Origin: Vigna angularis
Taxonomy: Eukaryota > Streptophyta > Magnoliopsida > Fabales > Fabaceae
Reading direction: 5' to 3'
Assembly: GCF_016808095.1 (NCBI RefSeq)
Contig: NC_068978.1
Coordinates: 19,894,806-19,958,805, forward strand
DNA length: 64,000 bases
Shown: in pieces, positions 9,905-22,735 of the stretch
Position numbering within the stretch: position 1 is the stretch's first letter
How the letters are laid out: the number at the start of each line of letters is the position of its first letter
Made by a program: the position numbers and the translations under genes
The notes under the pieces: generated by a model
Told to the model about the DNA's origin: nothing
Database searches by the model: none
What the model saw: only the letters and a program-made list of their open reading frames with translations

Positions 9905-11961
9905 GATATTAGAAACTTAGATAATTAATAAAATGTGGTATTATATTTGTAAAGGGTGCAAAATCGTAGGTTGACCAAACTATGACACCGAGATGAATTT
10001 CAAGAAATAAAATAATAAAAAAGTCGAACTTAAAAATATATTGAATGTTTACACGAAAAGTGGAGAAACCAAAAGGGCGGTAATGCACGCGGACTCATCA
10101 ATCAATCCTCTCTTCTCTCTTTCCTACATCTTTCCCTTCTGTTTCTTTTCTCCCACTTGCTCATCAACTTGCACAAACCGACGACGTTTATATTCCTCAT
10201 TCACACTTCAACTTGCTTCATTTTTTTAATGATTTTTCTTTTATTTTTTGAAATTTAAATTCTTTCATTCATTTTTAGTGTTATCTTTTTAATATTTTGT
10301 TTAAAATATTTTGATATATTTTTTTTAATATTTTAAAATATCTTAATTTTTTTAATATATTAACACCATTGAATTTAAAAAACGTTAATAGAAATGTAAT
10401 AAAAAAACCAAGAGAAAACCTAGATTCGTATTTTGTTGTGTATATATACACATCATGAACATATTGATTACTAGTTTATCTTACAACTAAGGACAGGTTG
10501 GCAGATACAGTATATACTCTTCAATATGCTATTGCATTAACTTTTTTCTTTTGCTATTAGGTTGTCTCTATTTTCTTACTTTATCATATATATAACTTCA
10601 GGCTAACTAAAAAATAAAATACCATTATATTTATTTCAGTACATGATAAGATAACACTGTACTTCTGACCTGATTTGGTAAGTATTCAAAGTCCTAGCTA
10701 ATTTTCCTGCATTAATTGTTACATACTAAAGACAATTTCTAATGACGAAAACTACACGTTAGAAATAAGTGTACTTATTCAAATTAATGGATCATATTAA
10801 TCAAGAGAAAGAAAATAACAAATGTTTTTAACTCTGGACCTCTAGTTTTACGTGGAGATAGAGATATATGGATATTAAGAATGAGATTAAATATTTATAA
10901 GTAAATCGATATATGATAATATGTTAGATTTAATAAATAATAAATCTCAATAAAATAAATTTTGGATAATTTTTATATAATTTTAAAAAGTAAAATTTAA
11001 GTTTAATCAATTTTATAAAATTAAGTTATAAAATGAGATTTATATTTATTTATATTTACTATAAACTTATCTTATTAGTGATGGATGTGAATTAAAAAAA
11101 AAACCTCAATTTAAAATTGTTTAATGTTGAAACTTGTAAATCATGACATATATAAGCACTACTTTGTTTATTTAATATGATTTTGCATAGATGATTCAAT
11201 TCGCAATTAACATCAATTAATTTATCAAACATTAATTAGTGCAATGGTTTTCGTATCTTCACCATCTCCACTAGTTTCATTAATAAAAGGAGGATGTCCT
11301 AGTAGGATTACCACCCACATTAACTTTCTTTTTGTTTTAATTCAATCACCAGTTAGTATCTCGTGATTCATACAGGCACCTATAAATTACAGAACATCTT
11401 AAAAATCAATTTATTCAACACATTGGTATTTCTTTTTGGAAAATCGCAATCGGCAAAAGGGTTTCTAATGGTGATATTTTTTTTGGTCTACATTAACAAG
11501 ATAATACTTTGTTATGGATTTTAATCTCCACAAGTAATCAAGCTAGGTTTATTTTTTGTTTTGTGAAAATGATTATAAACACTATGCTAGAAGAGATTCA
11601 ATATAGAGAATTGGAAAAGATAATAGTGTAGATGCCATCAATAATTTCATGTACCAAGAAAAGAAAAAAAAAACAAGAGTATCAAGAGAGTGCTTTCAGA
11701 ATTTCTCTTTATTTTATGAACATAGTATATAATATAATGGAATCTAGTACCAGCATTAGAAAAACCCCATGTCCTATTTTTCAGAGGAAATTATTAAGAA
11801 ACAACAAAATTGGAGAGTAGCTAATACAACCAACAATCTATAATAATAATAATAATCACAATATACACATACAACACTTCATTACAAATCACCATATATT
11901 TATATATAGAAAATGACACTATAAATCATAAATAGTAAAAGAAAAAAAAAATAGGAAAAAT
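9905..11961. other. AT-rich DNA downstream of the PYL gene
   Basis: About 2 kb of AT-rich sequence with no recognisable gene or TE domain. Short ORFs (for example 10041-10229 and 11632-11820) have no family features. The last 100-150 bases should hold the 3' UTR of the minus-strand PYL gene; I could not choose a poly(A) site with confidence. Confidence 0.5.
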
Positions 11962-12621
11962 TTAGGAACTGAACTTGTAATTGTTGGTGTTGTCATTGAT
12001 GTTGTTGTTCTGTGGCGTTAAGTTCTCCGAGGTTTGCGCAAGTGACTGAAGGTTGCACCTTACGATTGTGTCGACGAACACGCGCGTGTCTTCGGGCGTG
12101 TTCCCGGGTGGCACGTCCACCACGAAGGACTCCACAACCACCGTCCCGGAACCGGCAGCGGCGGGATGGAGGGTGGTGACGGAGCGGTAGTTGGAGAGGC
12201 GGTGGTCCCCGCCGACAACGCTGAAACTGATGACGTGGCGCTCATCGTCTAGAATCTCGAGGCGCTCGGTGCTCCGCGCTGCCGGAAGGCCGGAGATGAC
12301 GTGGACTTCCCGGAGTGTCCCGACGTCGCCGTCGCCTCCGATGACGTGGCAGCTCTTCACGAAGTGCTTGTAGGCCTGTGGGTTGTCGAAGCGCCGCACG
12401 ACGGACCACACGGTGGCCACGGAGGCGGCGATCTCCTGCACCACCGCCGAGAAGCACTGGTTTTCCGCCACCGCGTGAGTGTGGTAACGCGCCACGGTAT
12501 CGGGTACCGCTCCAAAGGGCTTGACGAGTAGGGTGTCATGACAGTCTGCGACGGCGGCGGTGGAGTCGTTGTGGTTGATCAGGTGGAGGAGAAGAGAAGA
12601 CATGGGTGGGTTCGGTGGCAT
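11962..12621 (-). CDS. PYL: Abscisic acid receptor, PYL4/5/6 subfamily
   Basis: Cytosolic/nuclear ABA receptor of the START/Bet v 1 fold. When it binds ABA it closes over the hormone and inhibits clade-A PP2C phosphatases, releasing SnRK2 kinases. It has 219 residues and no intron, both usual for this subfamily. Visible landmarks: AYKHF with the ABA-contacting Lys85, the gate loop SGLPA at 110-114, STERLEILDDERHVISFSV at 117-135 with the conserved Glu119, the latch HRL at 140-142, and RCNLQSL at 188-194 in the C-terminal helix. The first 40 residues and an Asn-rich tail after 200 are variable, as in relatives. The MPPNPP start matches legume relatives as I remember them; Met7 (12603) is an alternative. 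GC content is far above the surroundings. This is the only clearly intact host gene here. Confidence 0.95.
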   Translation of the reverse strand: MPPNPPMSSLLLHLINHNDSTAAVADCHDTLLVKPFGAVPDTVARYHTHAVAENQCFSAVVQEIAASVATVWSVVRRFDNPQAYKHFVKSCHVIGGDGDVGTLREVHVISGLPAARSTERLEILDDERHVISFSVVGGDHRLSNYRSVTTLHPAAAGSGTVVVESFVVDVPPGNTPEDTRVFVDTIVRCNLQSLAQTSENLTPQNNNINDNTNNYKFSS

Positions 12622-12946
12622 TATAAAGACGAGGTTGAAGATAATTATATTGTTTATAAGCTAGAAGTAATGACTAATCTCTTGATTATAAGTATCTCTA
12701 AGATTAAGGTTAATGACTAATCTCTGAATCAGAAATATCATTCCATTCAAAGTGTAAGATTAATACCTGAAATAGAAGTTCTTTTGGATGCGAAAATTAA
12801 GACTAGTCTCTGAAACAGAAGGAGATAGAGGTTAATTGATTTTTGAAAGGATTTAGGGTTTTTCTTCCTCTTAATTTTTCTACGAGAAAGAAAAGTAATG
12901 AGTGAGGTCGGAGGGGTGGTTTGGTTTTTTTTGTAAGGTTATGTAG

Positions 12947-13013
<67 letters not shown>

Positions 13014-13200
13014 GTAGGAGCTTGAAGGTTGAATCTTGAAATGGTGGTAGGGTTGGGTTTTGAAAAGATGAAAGGTTCAAATGAAGTTCATGTGGGGGAC
13101 GTATTAAAATAGGGGACAAGTTGGTCGAGTTCAATTGACCAAAATGGGGTTGTTGCATTTCATTTCATGTGAAACTACGAGTTTGTAGTACGTTGTCTCG
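12622..13200 (-). promoter_or_regulatory. Upstream region of the PYL gene
   Basis: AT-rich 5' flank of the minus-strand receptor gene. It includes a TATA-like string, gcttataaacaatataattat on the gene strand, near 12640-12662. The phrase 'gactaatctctgaa.cagaa' is repeated imperfectly at about 12716 and 12803. I saw no clear ABRE (ACGTG core). The region is interrupted by a (TA)31 tract. Confidence 0.35.
12949..13010. repeat. (TA)31 microsatellite
   Basis: An uninterrupted run of 62 bp of alternating T and A, about 330 bp upstream of the PYL start codon. Such tracts vary in length between individuals. Confidence 0.98.
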
Positions 13201-15890
13201 TGAACCTCTCTTTTGTTTATGGAACAAAGACAAAGGAACCTATTTAATTACCCCTTTGCCCCTCTCTTTCATTTTCAAATTTTAGTGCATGAAATTGATA
13301 GAGAAAGCCAACTTGAACCTTTTCTTTTGATAAGAGAGGGTTGGGGGATTGATAATCGTTTTAACGTTAAGGTCACAACGGTGGTTCATAAGTGTTAAGC
13401 TGAATTTACAATACCAAGTTGATAACAAATTATGAATAACGTATCCCAAAGAGAGAATTTACAATATGATAACAATTACGATAGTTTCTTTTATCTTTTG
13501 TATGTTTTTGTTATCATTACATTCATTCTAACAAAATATCTCATGTTAATTTAAAGACATATTTCAATATCATATTATTGGGGCAAGAAAATTGATCGAA
13601 AAAGAAAAAATTTGTAAAGGAAAAGATTATTCAATATAAAAATCAAAACGGGTCATTTCAGGATTTATGATTCAAGAAAAGACTTTTTGTTCAAGATGTT
13701 AAATGGAGTGAATTATCTTGATAACAAAATGGATTCGAACCGCACACAAAAAATGGTTTCATGAAGTATTCTAGTAGACATTGTTATGACACATTTCGAG
13801 AGGAACAATTACATAAAGATCATAAAAAAAAAAAACAAAAGAAATATGTTCTACGAGAATATCAATTGGAATAAAATTAGTATGCGGTTAGTTTATTTTC
13901 AAATAAATATTAACTACTATAATAGTTCTATAAATAAAACTTGACAAATGTGTTAGAAAACAGGAATGTACATATTTGTTAACACAAATATTTTATGTAA
14001 CACTCTGCCAAGCATAGTAACAACAAACAAGATTGTTTATTTCAGTGTATACGTGTAATTAGATACAGTAAAAAAATGTTTTCATATAATTAATCATAAT
14101 AAGAAATAGTAATATGAGTGGCATTTGTTTGTTTATTTTAGAATATCAATTATAACTTAGACATATTCCCATAATTATTACATACATTCATTCCTAGATT
14201 TATATCGATTTAGATATAATATGTTGAAACGAATTAAACATAATTAATATTAAGTTAAAAATGTTATGTTACTTATTGTTTCTTCAGGACTGGTCAAACA
14301 CTTTTAATTTTTTAATGTTTTGATTTTCGATTGGTTCTATCTGTTCTATGTGAGGGGTGTTTGAATCATCTTTTTATCTGTTCTATCTGTTCTATCTGTT
14401 CTATCTGTTTTAAGTTATAAGTAACTTATACTACCACATACATGGTTGGTATCTCTTGTTATCTTAAAGGAGTGATGATGAGTTTAGTAAGAAGATTCAT
14501 CAGAGAAAATATAACAATAACATGAACTAAACTCATGTAAAAAAATTATATTATCTCATATTTAAAATCTTATAAGATAATAAATTTATGAATCCTTTTC
14601 TTATAATATATTTTTATTTTTATCATATGTGAGTCTTATATTTATATTTAAATTTTCAACAAATGAATAAGTTAAAGAATCGTTTAAGAAGAGAAAATAA
14701 GAGCTTTTATGGTTAAGATGAAAAGGAAAAGTTTCAATAATAAGAAAGGATTAAGAACTGACAAAGTAGACTTTGGAGATTAAGATCATAAAGTGGATTT
14801 TAAAAAAGAAATAAGAGACGATAGAGAAAAAGAATAATTCACGAAAAGTAAATTTGCATTATGGAATGTGTGAGAAGATATATTTTATCCTCACTAGTCA
14901 TTTTGGTTTGAGAAGTTGTGGTGTACAAGAATTTGCCAAATGTTTCTAACAAAAGTAAAATTGATCACTTATTATAAATTCCCTAACTATTGATGAAATT
15001 ACAAGATTTTAATATGTAAATAACAATTATCAAATAATCCATGTCTATGATGTTTTTGTTTTGTTTTAATTTACTTTTCAAATGACAATTGTCTTCAACT
15101 TCTTGTCTAAAATATCTTCAAGTGCTTTCCCCTGCTAATTGGTTGATTGAACCACCTTTGAGTATTACTACTAATTTCTTCAGAAGAATCGTTTGAGTAC
15201 TTCATTTCTTGATCTCTTGGAACAATAATTTCAACAACTTGTCACTACATGTTTTTCTTCAACATACTTTCAACTACAACCGTCTATTAGAATATCATTG
15301 AGACATTTTCAATTGACAAATCCATATCTTTCACATTCGAAAACTTCATCAGCTTAATTAAAATTTATAAATGAGGCCAAAACAAGTTTGGATTATTTTA
15401 TCTATTAAACACTTTATCTCTGTCTATTACTTTTTCTATTGTCTCTCTTTTTTTAAGCTATATTCTACACAGCATATAAAAAATAGTTAAAAGAAAAGAA
15501 TTCAAACATGAAGGAAATAGACCAAGATTAATGTAAAGAAAAGCTAAGTAATCAAAAAGCGGGTAAATAAAAAAAAGTCATATAATTGAAATTAATAAAA
15601 GAATTCCACCAAATAAAATCTTCTTTGAGTCGCGTTCACTAATTTATGAACACAAACGTTAACCTTCGTATAAATATTTGAACAGTAAAAGTGAAAGAGG
15701 AACAAATCTTCAAGTAAATAATCTAAGTTGGAGAATATGATAAGAACATAATTTCAATAGATTTCCTTACGCATGAATGATCACTATCTTTAACGATTTA
15801 TATATCTTTATATTGCGTAATTCTAAACTAACAAGAAAAACTATTTTAAAGAGTATATACAAACTCAAAATCGAAGATAAAGAGAAAAAG
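13200..15890. other. AT-rich intergenic DNA, no gene seen
   Basis: About 2.7 kb of AT-rich sequence without a credible coding region. The only structure I noted is a small tandem repeat of tctatctgt (9 bp, about four copies) at 14374-14412. Confidence 0.5.
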
Positions 15891-15899
15891 AAAAGAATA

Positions 15900-16199
15900 A
15901 GTGAGAGTGAAAAAGAGATACGTGTCTTGTCTTTTTAGAGGTGAAAGCACCTATTTATAGGTGTATGAGGGGTATAAATGAGTGAAAAAAATAATATCTC
16001 TTGACTTGTAGGGGAGAAAAGTCCAACGTTTAAAACCACCGCCATGGTTTTTTGTGAGACAAGATGTGCAAGGTTTAAAAAAATGGGTTGTAACAATTTT
16101 CTTATTGCATAAAAAGGGGAAAACATTTATGTAGTTTTTATACTTTGTTGCAGTCACATAAGCATATTTTTTTTTTGCAATGTAATGATTATTACAACA
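15900..16199 (-). mobile_element. Possible LTR fragment in minus orientation
   Basis: On the minus strand, the purine-rich tatgtgggggcaa (about 16200-16212) is followed by tgttgtaataatcattaca, like a polypurine tract and the start of a 3' LTR. A TATA-like cctataaatagg follows at about 15951-15962. I could not find the other LTR end or a partner, so the extent is uncertain. Bases 16213-16471 hold nothing I recognise. Confidence 0.3.
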
Positions 16200-16471
16200 T
16201 TGCCCCCACATATTGCAAAGAAATATCAGATACATAAACGAAACGAAAGAAGAAAATCACGGGTCTCGTATAATATATAATGCATCAGAACTGGTATAAC
16301 AAATTATATCAACCAATCTTAGATCGAAAAACTTAACACACAGTGTAGTTGCTATATCAAGTTATATGAACCAAAGACATTTGACGTGTATTAGTGATTT
16401 ATCAATCACAATACATCCGCACAATCCTTATTGTTATTGCTATGTTGTGCTTATTAGGTCATCCACGTGCC

Positions 16472-16729
16472 TGTTGATGGATTGACAAGTGTACCAAATC
16501 GCACAAGTAATAGAAAATGGTAACACCAAGTATCGTATCCCAGAGGACTCTCGACACTAAACAGTCGTGTGATAACTCGATTAGTTAAGACTTAAAGAAA
16601 ATGAGATCATTGGTTTCAGATGCAAAGATAGAAAATTAAATATAAATGCAGTTTGATCAATAGCAGAATAGCACAATGATAAATGGATGTTGTTTAATAT
16701 GAGATGAGTATGTTGTTGAGGTTAGATTT
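16472..16729 (-). repeat. A1 3' LTR, distal part
   Basis: Starts tgttgatggattgacaagtg and matches the LTR copies starting at 32251 and 35620. It stops at gattt (16725-16729), the left target-site duplication of the Sirevirus. The LTR resumes at 27882. Confidence 0.85.
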
Positions 16730-17698
16730 TGTTGATTGGTACCAGACAGAGTGTAACGCAGCGGAATAAAGCCTAGAGTAGCAGAAAGCATGTTCGGTCA
16801 CCTTTTTAAACTAAATTGGTCTGTTTTTAGAAAATCAATTTTCTTTCAGAAAATTAATCGAACAGTTGATATGCGTAAAAGATAAAAAATGTAGGGAATA
16901 GAAAATCACACGAGTAATTTTTATATTGGTTCGATTCAACATAATTTACGTCCAGTCGTTAATCACTATAAAAAGTGATTAACAGTTCCACTAAAAAGAT
17001 GTTTCACAGATTACAACAAATAGTGAATAAAACAGATAAATAAACCTTCCTTCGACGAAGGAACCGGAAGAAGAACACTCTACAAACTCGAAGAGAACCG
17101 CTCCGACTATCGACAAACGAAACGCGAGCTTCTCCTATTCACGAGACCAGGCAGAGCACCTTGCTAACTCGAAGAGAGCTTGCTCCGACTATCGACACAC
17201 GAAACGCGAGCCTCTCCTGTTCACGAGACCAAGCAAGGGAACTTGAACTATAGCTTCTGAGAACTTCCTCTGACAAACAGTATTCTGCAAGAGCTTTTGT
17301 TCAACAACTATATCTTTTTGAACTTCACAGAAACCCAATATATAGCCAGCTGTTCTGAATATCTAAGGTTAAGTCCCAACTGCCACGAGTAATCGATTAT
17401 TGTAAGTGATAATCGATTATTCAAGTCCGTTACAGGTTTTTAAAAAATGTGATAATCGATTATATGAGGTGATAATCGATTATTCCTGGATGACTTTGTG
17501 ATAATCGATTATTGCCATTCCATAATCGATTATTGCAGTTAAAAATGCAAGTTTTACAAAGTTTACAAGACTTTCCTACTATATTTAATTTCTACAAATT
17601 TCTTTTAAATAATTCTAATATCTTCTTCAACTAAAGCTTCTTGCAGCATCATCAAAACAATTTTCTTCAAGATTTACCAATACTCCTTATTGGTAATA
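16730..17698 (-). repeat. Sirevirus 3' LTR
   Basis: 969 bp. It includes a 71-bp tandem duplication (17095-17165 and 17166-17236), a TATA-like ctatatattggg on the minus strand near 17334-17345, and five copies of the ataatcgattat palindrome or a close variant at about 17391-17535. The terminal CA/TG at 17697-17698 is mutated (ggtaata instead of ggtaaca). Confidence 0.93.
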
Positions 17699-17910
17699 AT
17701 CTCCCCCTTTTTGATGATGATAAAAAAAATTCAATTTTAAAAGCAATTTTGGCTTACCTGCAAAACATACAAGCTAACAGACAACAACAGAGTTAGCAAT
17801 ACCTGTATTAATTTATACTTCTCCCTTATATTATTCTTCTCCCCCTTTTTGATAATAAGCAAAAAGATTTGATGTAAAAAGCTCCCCCTAAATATGATCT
17901 CCCCTCAATT
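17699..17910 (-). other. Multiple polypurine tracts before the Sirevirus 3' LTR
   Basis: On the minus strand, aaaaagggggaga-type tracts occur next to the LTR (about 17700-17715) and again near 17841-17852 and 17881-17890. The tract touching the LTR should prime plus-strand DNA synthesis. The extra copies are a known Sirevirus feature. Confidence 0.75.
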
Positions 17911-18051
17911 AAACAAAGTATGCATATAATCAAGAGATCATTTTATTTATGAAAAGAAGGATTACATTATAAGACGAAACATAAAAGACAAAATTATAAC
18001 ATAGATGAAATAGCTAGAAAACAACAAAACATGCTAACATAGAACCTATAT

Positions 18052-19229
18052 CTAAAACTCAAGACTAGGAGATCTTTTTGGAGGTTGAAGGTTGAGATGA
18101 TTCTCGATGTTAGATAGGCGAACATCAAGATGAAGAAATTGATCAACCATGTACTCATCAATAGATTTTTGCCACTCATAAATCTCCTTAAAGTGAGTTC
18201 TTTGTGCTAGACTCATATCCTCTAATTGCTTAGATAATCTAGCAAAATGTTCTTCCATGGAGAGTGAGGAGGATGAGGGCATGGTAGATGGACTAGCATC
18301 AGAAGGAGCAGTAGCACTAACTGGTTCTGCCATATGAGTATCGATGTCATCATCTTCATCTTCATCAGGATGGTCATCATCTTTGTGAATGAGAACTCTT
18401 CCTCTAGTAATGAATCCCATCTGACGAAAGGTAGTATCTCCAATTTCCGAGCCAACAGCTTGAATGGCTTGGACAAGTTCTCCTTCAACATTTACACCTT
18501 TGTACTCCAAAATCCTAGAAACAAGAAGAGCATAGGGAAATTGATAAGAATGGGATTTCTAGCTTTTACCATTGTGTCAGCAATGAGAGCAAGACAATCG
18601 ATGTGTATGTGATTTAGGATCCCATACAGAAGAAGTAGATCCTGCTCAGAGCATTGAGCATGATTGGTTGCTCTAGGACATAGTATCCAGACAATCAAGT
18701 AGTGAATCATCCTTTCTTCTACCTTGAAACCTCCAACAAGCAATTGCCTTCGATTAGTCTGCTGTTCAGGGTTGCGCAAGAAGGATTGGAAAGTCATCAA
18801 CCTATTGAAATCTTGAAGTCCTAGATGAACTTTTACAGCATCATCCCAGATGGTAAGTTGGGCAACGTTGGTCCACACATCATCATCTAAAATTATGCGG
18901 ACACCCTTTACTTTAGTGGATATAATCCCATCTCGATATCTCAAGTTGAAGTAGAAAACTCTTATGAGATCAGGATAAATGCAACCTTTTTGCTCCACCA
19001 GATTCGTGAGTCCTTGAACAACAAAAAGATCTGAAAATTGAAATCCATAGAAACGGAAAAAATCAAGGCGAATATACTTTACCGCCATGACTCTTCTTTC
19101 TTGCCAAGAATTAACATAGTCCGCATGTTTTCCTTGATCTGAAATCCACCCATCAATTGTTGCAGGACGTGGTTGAGAGGAAGAGGATGCTCTAGCAGCT
19201 CTACGGCGATGTCTTCTTGAATCCGCCAT
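18052..19229 (-). pseudogene. Extra ORF 3' of Sirevirus pol, plant-transposon-protein type
   Basis: This begins at 19229 with a basic, Ser-rich N-terminus (MADSRRHRRR). A conserved globular part follows: LRLDFF-like segment, QKGCIYPDLIRVFYFNL near residues 79-95, then KVKGVRIILDDDVW near 105-118, and a helix-rich C-terminal half. After residue 245 the frame shifts; an overlapping frame (18052-18510) continues with a very acidic stretch and a coiled-coil-like helix (MEEHFARLSKQLEDM). The layout fits the 'putative plant transposon protein' domain (Pfam Transposase_32), often placed where env-like ORFs sit. Function is unknown. No signal peptide or clear membrane anchor supports an envelope role. 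Confidence 0.68.
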
Positions 19230-19319
19230 GGAGAAAGTTTGAGGTAGTGAGATTTTGAGAAAGTGAATAAAAATTGAGAGGTTTTGAGCTCAAGATTTGA
19301 TTTCAGCAATTTTTGGGTG

Positions 19320-19640
19320 CAGAGAAGTGTCTAATAATCGATCATAGGAGGCTATTTATAAGAAGAATGGAAAAACTAGCCGTTTATGGCCGTTTATAGC
19401 CGTTATGGGATGCTCCAACAACTTTATTTTTGAAACTGTCAGCGTGATAATCGATTATGGCTCAAGAATCACTGCCCAGAAATTGCATTATAATCGATTA
19501 TGCCTGATGATAATCGATTATTCGTTCAAAATTTCCCAGATTTGAGTTTTAAGTTTGAATAATCGATTATTGCCTTGTGATAATCGATTATAAAGCGTTA
19601 ATTTTACGAAAATGTGGAAATTTTCATAAGCGTTGATCCT
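19320..19640 (-). repeat. Palindrome cluster between Sirevirus pol and the extra ORF
   Basis: Non-coding spacer with about five copies of taatcgatta (19331-19595), like those in the LTR. It probably holds the leader of the extra ORF. Confidence 0.7.
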
Positions 19641-21501
19641 AAGACATGTCTAATACTCCTAACTCTCTTCTAAGCTCAAAAAATATATCCTTAGGTAGCG
19701 CCTTGGTGAAAATATCAGCTAATTGATGTAAGGTATCAACATATTCAATTTGACAATCCTCCTTTTGAATATGGTCTCTCAAGAAATGATGTCTAATCTC
19801 AATGTGCTTAGTCCTTGAGTGCATTATGGGATTCTTAGTTAAATTTATAGCACTAGTATTATCACATTTTAAAGGAATATTATCAAGGATGATATCAAAG
19901 TCTTCCAGTTGTTGTTTCATCCACAAAATTTGGGCACAACAATTTCCAGCAGCAATATATTCAGCTTCAGTGGTAGACAAGGCTACACACGCTTGTTTCT
20001 TTGAATTACAGGATACCAAAGAACATCCTAGAAAATCACAAGTACCACTAGTACTTTTCCTATCAATTTTACAACCACCATAGTCTGCATCAGAATAACC
20101 TATTAAACTAAGTGAAGCATCAGATGGATACCAAAGTCCAAAAGAAGTGGTTCCCTTAAGGTATTTTAAGATTCTCTTGACAGTAGTCAAATGAGATTCT
20201 TTAGGATTTGCTTGGTACCTAGCACACACACATACACTTTGCATAATATCTGGTCTACTAGCAGTTAAGTATAGTAAAGATCCTATCATGCCTCTAAACA
20301 TAGTTTCATTTACTCCTTTTCCAGATTCATCGTTATCTAAATAGCATGAAGTACCCATAGGTGTACTAGCTTCTTTGCACGTATCCATACCAAATTTCTT
20401 AAGAATTTCTCTACAATATTTTGTTTGGGAAATAAGAGTACCTCCATTCATCTGTTTTATCTGTAGTCCTAAAAAGAAATTCAGCTCACCCATCATAGAC
20501 AACTCAAACTCACCTTGCATTATTTTTGCAAATTCTTCACATAAGGAGTCATCAGTTGACCCAAAGATAATATCATCTACATAAACTTGTACAATCAAGA
20601 TGTGTTTTCCTACTTTCTTTATAAATAAGGTTGAATCAACCTTACCTCTAGAAAAAACATTATCAAGTAAGAAGGTACTAAGTCTTTCATACCAAGACCA
20701 AGGTGCCTGTTTAAGACCATACAAGGCCTTTTTCAACTTATAAACATGATCAGGAAATTCGAAATCCTCAAAACCAGGAGGTTGACTAACATATACCTCT
20801 TCTTTTATGAAACCATTTAAAAACGCACTTTTCACATCCATTTGATACAATTTAAATTTCATCAAAGATGCATATGCAAGCAACAATCTAATTGCTTCTA
20901 ACCTGGCCACTGGTGCATATGTTTCATCATAGTCTATACCTTCCTCTTGACAGTAGCCCTTTGCAACTAGCCTTGCTTTGTTGTTTGTGATGTTTCCATC
21001 CTCATCAAGCTTGTTCCTGAATACCCATTTGGTTCCTATGACATGATAATTATCTTGCTTTGGAATAAGTTCCCAGACTTCATTCCTTTCAAATTGGTTT
21101 AGCTCTTCTTGCATAGCAATGGACCACTTATCATCTTGAAGAGCTTCCTTTATATTCTTGGGTTCTATCTAAGACACAAAAGCTACAGTTAGACAAAAAT
21201 TATTAAGATTATGTCTAGTAGTTACTCCTTTTGAAATGTCTCCAATGATGTTGTCTAAGGAGAGTCCTCTTGGTTGTTGATAGCTTTTAGAATCAACAGC
21301 TTGAGGTGTTTCTTGAAGTTCTGGAGGATAGTTCTCATTTAGATACATCTCTCAAGAGCTTCCCTCAAATAATCCTCATCACATGCAATAGGTTTTTTTG
21401 ACTCAAGAGGGTTTTCCTCAAGATCCACAATCTCATCAAAGACAACATGCATTGATTCTTCAATTATCAAAGTTCTTCTATTAAATACTCTATATGCTTT
21501 A
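19639..21501 (-). pseudogene. pol: Sirevirus pol: reverse transcriptase and RNase H
   Basis: Copies element RNA into DNA in the particle. The open part from Met at 21114 has 491 residues. [13 protein letters not shown] with catalytic Asp93, LYGLKQAP at 131-138, and the active site YVDD at 178-181. RNase H: SDADY with Asp342, TTEAEY with Glu383, CDNTSAI with Asp418, and the end motif [10 protein letters not shown] at 465-474. All these catalytic residues are present. Upstream, 21115-21501 continues the integrase-RT linker (YRVFNRRTLIIEESMHVVFDE) but contains stops or frame breaks. The coding line is cut at 21502 by the CACTA element. Confidence 0.93.
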
Positions 21502-21529
21502 CACTACAAGAAAATTGTGTTTTATATAC

Positions 21530-21600
21530 AGATTATTACATACGGATTTTAATCTGTATATATTAAATATTTTACATACATATATTATATACGGATTTTT
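21530..21600. repeat. CACTA left subterminal repeats
   Basis: Copies of tatacagat, tacggatttt and tatatacggattttt near the left end, mirrored by a larger set on the right. Confidence 0.7.
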
Positions 21601-22735
21601 AATTAATTAATAATTAAAAAAACTTTAGAAAAAGCCCCAATCTTATTCTAACTTTGAAAAAAAAAACCTAACTACAACTCTCCAAAATGAGTCCCTCACT
21701 CACTCACTGACCCTTCCTTCTTCCTTCATTTCAGATAAAAAAAAAACCCACAAATCCTTTCTTCTTTCTTTTTCTCAGTAGAAGAAACACTCAGATGGTT
21801 TTGTTTCCCCATCTCACACCCTTACTTCTTTCTTCTTCCTTCCCTCCTTGTAGCCATGCGTTCTTCCTTTGCCATGTCTTCATTCAGACCGCATCATCAG
21901 CCACATTCATTTTCTTCTTGAGAGCTCACCATCAACGGTAAGCTTTCTTTCTCTTCAAACATTCATTATCTTATTTCATATTTCTTTCCTGCCTCAGCCT
22001 ATTTAACAACAAAATTCCTCTTCCACCGATTATCTTCATCTCCTTCTAGGGTTTCGTCATCCTTTCACCATTTTCTTGAAGTTTCACCGATTAAATCCTC
22101 TTTTACTACGTTTAAAAGCTTTTCCTCCAATTGAAAATTCTTTTCCACCGTTCAATCTCGTTTTGAATTGATTAGGTGGTATTCAAAGATCTGATTCTTC
22201 CACGGAATTCAAAAGCTAAGTATCTCTCCTTTGTGTCGTGTTTTCATTTGATTCATTATTGTGTTGACATTGTTTCACATCTCTGTTTTGATGTTTTTCT
22301 CTGATTCATGTAAGGTTGAATTTGTATTGGCTTGTTTTGTCTTAATTCTGAGTATTATATGTTAATTTTGCTCATAAACTGTTTGTTTAAATGTCTAAGA
22401 GAGCTAATATGAGATTGTTCATTCTTGATAACTTATTACTCTTCATATTAAAATGCGCTCTCTGTTTCCTCACGCCAAAGGCATATTGTCCTCAACAAAT
22501 TGGGCTTCTCCTCACTCTTTGTTCATTAAGTTTTCTCTCTCAGAACCACACAATATTTTGTACCAATCGTTGCCCTTCAAATAAAATGAAGAAAACAGGG
22601 ATTTGAGTTATTAAATTTATATCTGAAGGAAAAGTATTGTATTACTATAATATTGATTAAGACTTTGATATAATTTTCTTTATATTCAAAAGTAATATTG
22701 AGTTTTCTCGTTATTTCTTCTGGTCTATATTGCAG

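Noticed and set aside
12060..12720. Several ORFs of 60-76 codons on both strands over the ABA receptor
   Set aside because: Shadow frames of a GC-rich gene; only the 219-codon minus-strand frame has conserved motifs.
13730..13750. ggattcgaaccgcac, like a tRNA T-arm
   Set aside because: No acceptor stem, anticodon arm or D-arm can be formed around it.
18052..19229. Retroviral envelope gene
   Set aside because: The position fits, but there is no signal peptide, furin-like site or anchor; the sequence fits the plant transposon protein family better.
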